NCBI GenBank assembly: GCA_021808105.1
Contig: JAKBCC010000012.1
Coordinates: 1-45,848, forward strand
DNA from: Planctomycetota bacterium
Lineage (GTDB): Bacteria; Planctomycetota; Phycisphaerae; WQYP01
Direction of reading: 5' to 3'
Length of the DNA stretch: 45,848 nt
Below, in pieces: positions 38,595-45,848 of this stretch (within the stretch, counting starts at the first letter, position 1; every line of letters begins with the position of its first letter). The notes beneath the pieces were generated by a model that saw only the letters and a list, made by a program, of their open reading frames with translations, ran no database searches and had not been told where the DNA came from. A program made the position numbers and the translations under genes.

Positions 38595-41159
38595 ATGAAT
38601 GATTTGCCGCTGGCGGCTATGAATTTTTCTGATCCCGTGATGCTCATGGGACTGCTGGCGGCCGGCATTCCGGTGCTGCTGCATTTGCTGAATCGGGTGC
38701 GATCGCCCATTGTCCGCTTTCCCACGCTGCGTTTTTTGCGCGTTACCGCCCACAAAACATCACGCAAACGGCAGGTGCAGCAATTTATACTTCTGCTTTT
38801 GCGCATGGCCGTTTTTGCCATGATTGCCATGGCTGTGGCCGGGCCGCTGGTCCATGGCGGGTCGCCCTTTGCAGCCTACGGCATGTTGTTATTACTGCTG
38901 GGCGGCATTGCTGTGCTGGCGGTGATGACCGTTCTCTTCAGCAATGCTCTAGATCAACGCAAAGCCGCGGGTGCAGCAGCTACTCCCACCGCCGGTATAA
39001 AAACATCTCCGGTTCCGGCGGAACGCAGGCCAAGCCTGTTGTGGCCGGTCATTTTTATGCTTCTCGGCCTTGTCTCCGCCGTAACGGCCATATTGGGTCT
39101 GGGAACTGACAGTCTTTTTCCCAATGTCGGTGCCCATTTCAACGGCCAATCCACAGCATGCGTCATTATTTTGGATAATTCACAATCCATGCTGGTTCAG
39201 GATGGCACCCACACGCGCCTGCAAACCGCGCTTGATCAAACCCGTGATCTCCTGGGACAAAGCCTCACACCCGCGCGCATGGCGGTGCTGCTGACTAACC
39301 CCGGCAATAATCCTGTTCCTGATCATCTCAGCAGCGATCGGGTGGCGCAAATCGCCCGATTGAATGCCGTCAAAAGCACGGGCCGGGCATTGCCCATGCG
39401 GCAGTTGATAACCCAGGGCGTGAACTTGCTGAAAAATTCCGTCCGGCCCAACCGGATGCTGATTATTATTTCAGATTTCGCCGGGCCGGCCGCGTCCGAT
39501 ACCAGCATGTTTGCCGCGCTGAAAAAAGTGCCGGGGATTCAGTTGGTGCTTATGCCACAGGCAACAAGTACGCCGGATGATGTCGCCATCGCGCATTGGG
39601 GTATCGAACATGGCGCGGCAGTGGTTGGTGCGACCGTCCGATTCCGTGGAACGGTCATCAACAACGGTGCCACGGCCGTGGCACCCCGCTTCGGTCTGAA
39701 TGTGGATGGGAAAAAAGCCCCCAATACAGCGCCGCGGGCTACATTAGGGCCGGGCGGCACCGCTTCCAGCCGGGGCAATGTTACTGTGGCGTATCAGCTT
39801 AGAGCACCGGGACCTGAACGCTTTACACTTACCGCAACAGATAGCAGCCATGCGATGGCCTGGGGCGACAGCCGCAGTTTAATATTGAATGTGAAAAATA
39901 AAATTCATGCCCTGGTGGTCGGAAATCAAGCGCAGCTTACAGGCTCATCCACAGCTTTTTATGTGGATGCGGCTTTGGCACCGTTTTCCGCAGCCCCGGT
40001 AGCAGGCGGCAAGCCGGCGCTGTGGAGCATTCAACCAGCGTACCGTTCCTGCACCGCACTGGCGGCTATGCGTTTGTCCTCTTATGCGGCGATATTTATC
40101 TGTGATGTACCGCGTATTTCACCCAAGCTGGCACAAAAGTTACATCAGTTTGTTGTGGGTGGCGGGCGGCTGTGCTGGCTTTTAGGCCCCGCGGTAGATG
40201 CCCACAATTACAACACCGTTGCCGCGGGAAGCCTGCAATTGTTGCCGGGAGAAATTTCCGGACCCGTCAGCAGTCAAATTGGCGCGGCGGTCAACTGGGT
40301 GGACGTGAAAAGCCACATCTTTGCGGGTTTATTTCAAACCCAGGAGCCATTCCAACGCATTGTGGTTGTTGGGCGCTGGAGTTTGCCGGGAAATTCCCCG
40401 GTTATCGGTAAGGTGCTTTCACGCCTGCATGATGATTCGCTGTTGCTGGTGCAGCATTCTCTGGGGCATGGGCGCGTGTACACTTTCTTATCCGCCCCGG
40501 GCGGCGGATGGAGCAACATCGCATCCACCAATGCGTTTTTGCCGATGATGGTGCGAATTGCTCTGGGCAATGCGGCGGCCAGCGCGGGCATTACGTCCTA
40601 CACGCCAGGGAGAGCGGTGCTCATTAATGTACCAACCGGGAATCCGCACCTGTCGATCAATGTTACTGCGCCGGAATCTCACACGGCGGTCAATGTCTCG
40701 GCATCGCACACGCTTGGCGGCCGCCTGGTGTGGCGATTTACGGGTGCACGGCGCACCGGCGTGTATCACTGGCAAAGCTTTAATGGAAAACATTCCGGCG
40801 AATTTATCATTAACGTGCCCTCCGGCGAGGCGGATTTACACCCCACGGGTGCGACGATACTGGCCAAAGAGGCCCCGGCGAAACAGACAGTTTTTATTGC
40901 AGCCACAGCCCATAAACTGGTAGATGAATTGGCAAAAACCAGTGAAGGAAATTCCCTGATGCCGGGAATTCTTTCATTGGTGATGATTTTAGCAATCGTT
41001 GAGGCTCTTCTGGCCAACCGGTATAAACCGGTCAAGATCATGCCGGAGCCAGAACTTTTCCAAAACCGCCGCCACGGTTCTCCAGCAGACCCTGACCGTC
41101 CGAGCCGCGCGGCCATGGAAGCTTTAGCGCAGCAACAAGGTGTTGACCTCGAAGCTTAA
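38595..41159 (+). CDS. BatA-like membrane protein with von Willebrand-like domain
   Basis: 854-residue membrane protein. The N-terminus (MNFSDPVMLMGLLAAGIPVLLHLLNR, from about residue 9) is the BatA/TIGR02226 two-helix unit. Two or three more helices follow, near 65-180. A periplasmic von Willebrand-like domain begins at VIILDNSQSM (MIDAS DxSxS form). Later parts resemble a glutamine-amidotransferase-like fold (FVVGGGRLCWLLGP), and one C-terminal helix near 800 anchors the protein. GGAAAGGG lies 5 bp before ATG 38595; the first 27 codons of the longer frame overlap the DUF58 gene. It is the likely partner of DUF58. Confidence 0.82.
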   Translation: MNDLPLAAMNFSDPVMLMGLLAAGIPVLLHLLNRVRSPIVRFPTLRFLRVTAHKTSRKRQVQQFILLLLRMAVFAMIAMAVAGPLVHGGSPFAAYGMLLLLLGGIAVLAVMTVLFSNALDQRKAAGAAATPTAGIKTSPVPAERRPSLLWPVIFMLLGLVSAVTAILGLGTDSLFPNVGAHFNGQSTACVIILDNSQSMLVQDGTHTRLQTALDQTRDLLGQSLTPARMAVLLTNPGNNPVPDHLSSDRVAQIARLNAVKSTGRALPMRQLITQGVNLLKNSVRPNRMLIIISDFAGPAASDTSMFAALKKVPGIQLVLMPQATSTPDDVAIAHWGIEHGAAVVGATVRFRGTVINNGATAVAPRFGLNVDGKKAPNTAPRATLGPGGTASSRGNVTVAYQLRAPGPERFTLTATDSSHAMAWGDSRSLILNVKNKIHALVVGNQAQLTGSSTAFYVDAALAPFSAAPVAGGKPALWSIQPAYRSCTALAAMRLSSYAAIFICDVPRISPKLAQKLHQFVVGGGRLCWLLGPAVDAHNYNTVAAGSLQLLPGEISGPVSSQIGAAVNWVDVKSHIFAGLFQTQEPFQRIVVVGRWSLPGNSPVIGKVLSRLHDDSLLLVQHSLGHGRVYTFLSAPGGGWSNIASTNAFLPMMVRIALGNAAASAGITSYTPGRAVLINVPTGNPHLSINVTAPESHTAVNVSASHTLGGRLVWRFTGARRTGVYHWQSFNGKHSGEFIINVPSGEADLHPTGATILAKEAPAKQTVFIAATAHKLVDELAKTSEGNSLMPGILSLVMILAIVEALLANRYKPVKIMPEPELFQNRRHGSPADPDRPSRAAMEALAQQQGVDLEA

Positions 41160-41699
41160 AGCACCGGCCATTATTTTTCGTCGTGCTGAAGTTGCGGGGG
41201 TTATTTAATGGATATTGGATGTGGTTGTACCGCGATTAGAATGCGTTATGACCAGCCGGGAATATGGGCACGAGCTTTTCAACTTCTTGCGTGGTCAGCC
41301 GCAGCGTGCCAGCCACTTCGCGACCGCCGCAACCGCTTTGGGGTGTCGGCAGTTTTGTGGGTAAGTGGTGGAAAAATTATCCAACGCCGCTGTGCAGGTG
41401 CGATAAATGGGCTTTTCTTAATGCGTTATGAACACTCCCTTACCGGCGGGCTAACCGTTTCAAAAGATATGACAGGCTCTTTAGACATTAAACCGACGGC
41501 TTTTACACCGCAAAAACATGCTGAACAAAAATCCATAAGAGTATATAAAACAATTACTTACATCATAAAATCCATGGGTGCATCCACAATCCGACAGGGC
41601 TTACAACGATGATGATGTTCTTATATTTTAATTATTCATATAGCCGCCTACCCCCCGACGTATGGACATACCGCTATAAATTGTGGATAACCTGTTAAT
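41160..41699. other. AT-rich gap next to dciA, possible replication origin
   Basis: 540 bp between two convergent stop codons. It has an exact DnaA box, TGTGGATAA (41682-41690); one-mismatch site TTATGAACA (41426-41434); and two-mismatch sites near 41377, 41581 and 41246. An AT-rich block spans about 41515-41640. A further 8-of-9 box sits just upstream of the dciA-like start. One 134-codon frame from 41208 has no recognisable content and I do not annotate it. Call as an origin is tentative. Confidence 0.35.
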
Positions 41700-42224
41700 T
41701 CAACCCGTGCTGCGGGCACGATCAACCACGGATTTAACTTTGAAAATCAAGCCTTTTGTAGCGATTTGCAGGTGTCGCAGTCCGGGCGTTCCGGGGGATA
41801 GGAGCATATCCACTTCCATTTTGACCGTGCAGCTTGAGCAGTAAAGTGTCAAAAGTCCGCGTTGTGAGGGGCCAAAGGCGATGCTCCGCCAAAGCTTTTC
41901 CGGCAGGGTGGACTGAAGAGTTTCACTGGCGGTGGCCAGCACGTCGCCGGTTTTGGTCACATGCATCTGGAACCATTGCGGTAAGAAATCTCCCAATTTT
42001 TCCGGCGGGCGGCGATCAGAACGCGGTGACAGCGAAATTTTCCTTTGCAGAGTTTTCAGTTGCATGCGTTCACGACTGTTACGCAGATCTTCCAATGTGA
42101 CACACTGACGGGAAAGGGCGGATTTTAATGATGATTGTTTACGCCCTGACCGGGGCGCGGGCAGCGGTCTGATTTCACCGGAAACCGGTATCGAATTTTG
42201 ATGGTTTTGTTTTTTCGGGGCCAT
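41700..42224 (-). CDS. DciA-like (DUF721) protein
   Basis: 174-residue basic protein. The C-terminal half (from about 85) follows the DUF721 pattern: a short helix, LPEKLWRSIAFGPSQRGLLTLYCSSCTVKMEVDMLLSPG, then LQIATKGLIFKVKSVV. DciA helps load or run the replicative helicase DnaB in bacteria without DnaC. The N-terminus is Lys/Arg/Ser-rich and probably disordered. GGAGG stands 7 bp before ATG 42224. In many bacteria dciA lies near dnaA, recF and gyrB; those are not in view. Confidence 0.6.
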   Translation of the reverse strand: MAPKKQNHQNSIPVSGEIRPLPAPRSGRKQSSLKSALSRQCVTLEDLRNSRERMQLKTLQRKISLSPRSDRRPPEKLGDFLPQWFQMHVTKTGDVLATASETLQSTLPEKLWRSIAFGPSQRGLLTLYCSSCTVKMEVDMLLSPGTPGLRHLQIATKGLIFKVKSVVDRARSTG

Positions 42225-42322
42225 CGGGAATCCTCCGTCAATATCCACAGAGCTTAACGCTTTGCCGCATAGGATTCCAGCTTTTCCCATTGCAGCAGAT
42301 TTTATAATCGGGGAGAATCGCG

Positions 42323-43357
42323 TTACTTTATTCGCACAAGGTCTTGCCGTTGCAGGCCCAGGTGGGAAAATTCAGGCTCACTTTGCGCCAGCCAGCGCAT
42401 GGCGTCGGTGTAATAGCCTGCCGTGGGAGTAAGATCAGGAATCTGCAGTTTCCACCACTGATTGAACATGAGCATATATAACTCGCGTATATATTTACAT
42501 ATCATGCTGGCCAAAGCTACAGACATAGAGTGTTGCTCGGCTTTTTCCCGGAATATGATCAAGGTTTTTCCCTGACGGGCGGGGGTTGTAATTAAATACC
42601 GGCTTTCCTGAGGTGATTCCAGCAGGACTTTAAGTGAAAGATCGGGAAAGGTATTCATCAGCAGGCGGGTGTAATGATCACGACCCCCCTGCTTGTCTAT
42701 AAACAACAGCAACTCCGATTCATGGAACCGATCATGCAGATTTCGCGCGTGCATCATGGTGATGCTGGTTAACACGGACGCTTTATTATTCGTGGCTCCT
42801 ACCAGGCGATTGAATTCGGGAACATCCATAACGCATGTCCATAAACCCACCGGCGGCGTGTTACCTGAACGAAGGGTTGTTCTAAGCATGTTGGCGGCAA
42901 TGGCAATTGAGCCCACATCACCAAACGCAGGCAGCGCAACATTGCTTTGCCAGGGTAATGCCGCGGGTGTTGCGATCCTGATTGCGGGCAGGGAAAGGTG
43001 CTCAATGAGACTGTTGTAATGCTCCAGCGGAGTTGACGTTTCTGATGTCAACCGCTGAATTGCCAGCACGGCTCGTTCAAGGTGCTTATTACCATCCGAG
43101 AGCCGATGCACCACCTTACTGTCAGCAATAATTAATTTTCCTGATTTTACCGGCGGTTTGGCAACCACCGTGGGAGAAAGCGTGGCCCATAATTTCTGCG
43201 CAGCGGTTACATCACTTATGTTCAGCGGTTCAGGAAAGGCAAATGCCGCCGCGGACACCACCAGCGGCCCCAGCAGAGGTCCATATCCCGCTTCATCAAT
43301 TCCGGCAATCAGCATATCAGGCTTATAATCAGCCGGGTTGGAGAAGGCAAATGTCAT
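42323..43357 (-). CDS. RNase HII-like protein, enlarged
   Basis: 344-residue relative of RNase HII (usually about 200), the enzyme that removes ribonucleotides from DNA. Motif I is IAGIDEAGYGPLLGP with Asp21 and Glu22; DSK (79-81) is the substrate-strand motif. IDKQGG (Asp221) fits the third catalytic site, and SMSVALASMICKYIRELY has Glu292 in the place of the fourth acid. The GRG motif that reads the RNA-DNA junction is GYG here. An insert of about 110 residues lies between the DSK motif and the third acid. Weak ribosome binding site; a later Met15 start is possible. Confidence 0.78.
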   Translation of the reverse strand: MTFAFSNPADYKPDMLIAGIDEAGYGPLLGPLVVSAAAFAFPEPLNISDVTAAQKLWATLSPTVVAKPPVKSGKLIIADSKVVHRLSDGNKHLERAVLAIQRLTSETSTPLEHYNSLIEHLSLPAIRIATPAALPWQSNVALPAFGDVGSIAIAANMLRTTLRSGNTPPVGLWTCVMDVPEFNRLVGATNNKASVLTSITMMHARNLHDRFHESELLLFIDKQGGRDHYTRLLMNTFPDLSLKVLLESPQESRYLITTPARQGKTLIIFREKAEQHSMSVALASMICKYIRELYMLMFNQWWKLQIPDLTPTAGYYTDAMRWLAQSEPEFSHLGLQRQDLVRIK

Positions 43358-43395
43358 GTGCTGCTACGCAGGGCAATTGCCCTAAAAGGGAAGAA

Positions 43396-44823
43396 TTAAA
43401 CCCAGTTGTCCTGGTTTTCGAGTAGCTGAAAAAAATGCTTGCGAATATCAGCGAGGAGTTTGTTCTCACCCGCGCGCAGTAAAACAAACAAGCGGATCTC
43501 ATAAAGCGCATACTCGGACAGCACGCCCATTAAAGACTGTTTTAGCTCCACGATCGGAAGCGATTCACCACTATTTGGGTTGAGTATACGAATAGCCTGC
43601 TGGTGGAGATCTTTCTGATTGTCGGTAGAGCCGGCAAGTTGGGAAATCGGAATCCGTGAGCCTATCTTGGTTAAGGCCATTCCGTCTTGGATCCAGATAT
43701 AAAGGCTATCAAGCGGAATGGTGAATTTATCGGCGCATGTGTTCAGGTACTGGGAGACCAACTGTTTGACGTTGCGATGCGTGGAAATATCATCTCTTTT
43801 GGGTAAACATCTGTAGGTAGCGACAACGCAAGGCGGTCGCCGGTCGAGTATGGCGGAAAGCTTCATCTTTTCTGAGTCAGAGTAGGTTACGTCGCTGGAG
43901 GCAGTACGCATTAGCTCCATGATTTTATGATCGTCGAAGTAGCGCCAGTCACCGCTGTTGAGCATTTTCTTAACGTCACCTGCACCACATTTTATTGCTC
44001 CGTGCTTTATCAGCGCGCGAAGAGAGTCCTTCAGCAGCCACTCGAATCCCGCGACCGTTTTGTTGTACGCAACCTGTTGATAATCAAAGTATCGACACAA
44101 AAGAAAATGCTCGGCTGCTCGCAGGGCCTTAGCCGTCAGGCAGATGCGGTTTTGTGAGTCGACCCGAATCTCGGTAAGAAGGTACTCAAGGTCGACAGAA
44201 CCATAAGGCAGGCCGGTATGATGTGCCGTTCGCAAGAGGTAATCAATACGGTCGGCATCCATGTCCGAGCTGATTAAATTGGCGAACAAGGGCGGCCGTT
44301 CGCGTAGAATCACTGAGGTAATATCTTTCTGATCGAAGCCGTTATTTTTCAGGATGTTAACGATCTTCCGATCGCTTTCCAGAATTTGTTTGCCGACACG
44401 CTCGTGATTTAAATAGTCCTCCGCAGCCGTGCTTTTAGTGTCGGTGGGATCCGTGAGTTTATGTGCGGCAGAAACATCTTTAAGAGCGTCTTCCATGGCG
44501 TGTGAAAATGGATAATGCCCTATATCGTGCAGCAGGGCCGCGAGGCGATATTTCTGAACCTCACGTTCGTCCAAATCTGCGCCGGCCACGTGACCGTTAC
44601 GGACCAGGGCGTCGAGAATTTTTCCCGCGACATGGCATACGCCCAGCGAGTGTGAAAAACGGGAATAGTCCGCGCCCGGAAATACCAGATGAGCCAATCC
44701 AAGCTGCTTAATCCCTCGGAGCCTCTGGAACGTGGGGCAACCAATGAGGTCAAGTTCGATTTTACTTAGTGCGATCGTGCCGTGAACCGGATCAGAAATT
44801 CGCTTGGCGTTAAAGGACTGCAT
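43396..44823 (-). CDS. HD-domain phosphohydrolase (dNTPase-like)
   Basis: 475-residue HD protein close to YdhJ/YwfO-type triphosphohydrolases and distantly to SAMHD1. Motifs: DPVHGTIALSKIE, FQRLRGIKQLGLAHLVFPGADYSRFSHSLGV, HD pair in ALLHDIGHYPFSHAMED, and the final SSDMDADRIDYLLRTAHHTG. All four metal-binding positions (H...HD...D) are present. Likely substrate is dNTPs. It lies 6 bp after a YwgA-like gene, the same pairing as ywfO and ywgA in Bacillus, which hints at a shared role. Confidence 0.88.
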   Translation of the reverse strand: MQSFNAKRISDPVHGTIALSKIELDLIGCPTFQRLRGIKQLGLAHLVFPGADYSRFSHSLGVCHVAGKILDALVRNGHVAGADLDEREVQKYRLAALLHDIGHYPFSHAMEDALKDVSAAHKLTDPTDTKSTAAEDYLNHERVGKQILESDRKIVNILKNNGFDQKDITSVILRERPPLFANLISSDMDADRIDYLLRTAHHTGLPYGSVDLEYLLTEIRVDSQNRICLTAKALRAAEHFLLCRYFDYQQVAYNKTVAGFEWLLKDSLRALIKHGAIKCGAGDVKKMLNSGDWRYFDDHKIMELMRTASSDVTYSDSEKMKLSAILDRRPPCVVATYRCLPKRDDISTHRNVKQLVSQYLNTCADKFTIPLDSLYIWIQDGMALTKIGSRIPISQLAGSTDNQKDLHQQAIRILNPNSGESLPIVELKQSLMGVLSEYALYEIRLFVLLRAGENKLLADIRKHFFQLLENQDNWV

Positions 44824-44829
44824 AGCTTC

Positions 44830-45315
44830 CTAACGAAGTAGACCAGCCGATTGTAACACCTTTTTTCCCTGTTGATAAAAGTTAGCCAGGGATGGCTTTT
44901 CCTTTTCCAGCACCTTTCCGGAATCTCCATCATCGAATTTTGAAACAGTCCTGAGGAAATGTATTGAGGCCAGCAACTCCAGCCAACTTTCTGAGCTAAG
45001 GGAAGTTCCCTGCGGAGGCTGGAACAGCGGCTGAAGGGAGGCCAGCTTTTCTCGGAGGTCACTCCGCAAAGACTTGCCTTCATATCCCTTATCCTTGGCT
45101 TCCAAAGCCGATGCGAGGGTGTAGTAGTCGCGCGTCAGCGCCGGGCAATATGGGCCCATTACGTACCAGCCGAACACGTATGAAAGGTCTACTCCCGCTG
45201 CCTGAGCCAAATAAATAGCTTTCTGAATTCGCTTCCGATCGTCAACTTCAGCGATGCTATCGGGCACACCCAAGGTGTCAAGCACGAGTTTCAGAACTAT
45301 TTGTGAGGACTCCAT
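44830..45315 (-). CDS. YwgA/DUF4065-like protein
   Basis: 161-residue protein. The core, RKRIQKAIYLAQAAGVDLSYVFGWYVMGPYCPALTRDYYTLA, has the layout 'lysine-rich helix, then GPY' found in YwgA and the Panacea (DUF4065) group. Panacea domains are known antitoxins in several toxin systems. The start at 45315 is chosen because AAGGAG is 8 bp before it; a longer frame adds 21 residues of weak composition. It precedes the HD gene by 6 bp and is the first gene of the pair. Confidence 0.65.
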   Translation of the reverse strand: MESSQIVLKLVLDTLGVPDSIAEVDDRKRIQKAIYLAQAAGVDLSYVFGWYVMGPYCPALTRDYYTLASALEAKDKGYEGKSLRSDLREKLASLQPLFQPPQGTSLSSESWLELLASIHFLRTVSKFDDGDSGKVLEKEKPSLANFYQQGKKVLQSAGLLR

Positions 45316-45511
45316 CCATTCAGCTCCTTTGCGCCCTGCGTACCAAGAAGACCCTCGGTTAGCCAACGGGCAGCGCATCCATCCGCAGCACCTGTTGCCT
45401 ACTTATATAATAGGCATCGCCTTAGAACGCAAACATGCTGCCGGGTGCCAATAACTATCGCGGACTTCCTGAGTCACGGGGTAGGATTCGCCGGATCGGA
45501 ACTGTTGGCAT

Positions 45512-45848
45512 TTATCTCACGGGCAAAAATCGTTCTTTTTTCAGCCAGGCGGCGCAGGCTTTGGGCCAGCCGGTGGAATCTGTTCCTTTTAATCCCAGGC
45601 CGAAGCCGTGGCCGCCGTGTTTGAACTCTATGAGTTTCGCTGCAATTCCGTTGCGTTTGAGTGCGGCGTAAAAGCGTTTCTCATTCTGATGGTTCACGGC
45701 ATGATCATCATGGGCGTAAAATATGTAACTGTTTACCGCTCCGCCGTTGAAGCGGGCGGGTTCAGGATGAATCCAGCGGGACATCGGTAAGCAGGCCGGG
45801 ATTCTTTCCGGCCCAGGCGTTCATGAGAAGTGTCTTGATGGTTTCAAA
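45512..45848 (-). pseudogene. Alpha/beta-hydrolase (esterase-like) fragment, frameshifted
   Basis: C-terminal part of an esterase related to acetyl-xylan esterases, cut by the window edge. The intact tail reads YIFYAHDDHAVNHQNEKRFYAALKRNG, then KHGGHGFGLGLKG, giving the Asp and His of the catalytic triad. In the other frame, the DNA upstream encodes TIKTLLMNAWAGKNPGLLTDVPLD and then stops. Joining the two needs a one-base shift near 45765. So either the gene is broken or the sequence has an error. The serine motif would lie beyond the window. Confidence 0.6.

Noticed and set aside
41208-41612. 134-codon frame in the gap before dciA
   Set aside because: Composition and content look non-coding; the region is better explained as a regulatory or origin-like gap.

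Overview
The window looks like a chromosome segment of a Planctomycetota bacterium, most likely of the Phycisphaerae or a relative. This is an inference. It rests on the mix of genes: glmS-ligA, a DUF58/BatA-like pair, an enlarged RNase HII, a menaquinone-type ubiE/ubiX/ubiA set, a pyruvoyl arginine decarboxylase, a planctomycete-style lipoprotein and an AsmA-like giant protein. The left edge is the tail of glmS and the right edge cuts an alpha/beta-hydrolase gene that appears frameshifted. I saw no rRNA, tRNA or CRISPR.

Layout. 1-9.4 kb: glmS (end), ligA, a coiled-coil porin with two YceI-like periplasmic proteins behind a TTGTGA-N6-TCACAA operator, a DUF4143 ATPase with a leaderless-looking promoter inside an inverted repeat, and recQ. 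9.4-18.7 kb is accessory: an ice-binding-like protein, an ABC-ATPase/TOPRIM pair flanked by 31-bp direct repeats, acpS, and a six-gene leftward operon. 18.7-26.4 kb is mostly core (rpsL, rpsG, lipoprotein, AsmA-like, arginine decarboxylase, HU), with short non-coding mobile repeats in the gaps. 26.5-33 kb: ASCH and PIN genes, then the quinone genes ubiE, ubiX and ubiA, interrupted between ubiX and ubiA by a TIGR04255/unknown/VapC module. 33-45.8 kb: dnaB, a split HipA-kinase/HIRAN pair, rsmD, DUF58, a BatA-like protein, a dciA-like gene with a possible origin beside it, RNase HII, and an HD phosphohydrolase with a YwgA-like partner.

The most exciting locus is 13.3-18.7 kb. A single promoter, TTGACA-17-TAAGAT overlapping an imperfect palindrome, drives six overlapping or closely spaced genes: an acyl-carrier-like protein, an XRE repressor, an ImmA/IrrE protease, a thymidylate-synthase-like protein, a thymidylate-kinase-like domain fused to a domain of the DNA-base-hypermodification (5-hmdU kinase helical / aGPT-PPlase) type, and a MazG-like pyrophosphohydrolase. 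A phosphopantetheinyl transferase (acpS) ends 6 bp from the operon's last gene. Together this reads as an inducible chromosomal system that makes or edits an unusual thymine nucleotide or DNA base, perhaps with a carrier-bound acyl or aminoacyl group. The carrier-protein link is my inference and the part I would test first.

Three kinds of mobile or repetitive DNA recur: a 284-bp MITE with perfect 28-bp ends including CTAG, a family of 119-186 bp elements with ends like GGGCGTGGCAAT, and several operator-like palindromes.
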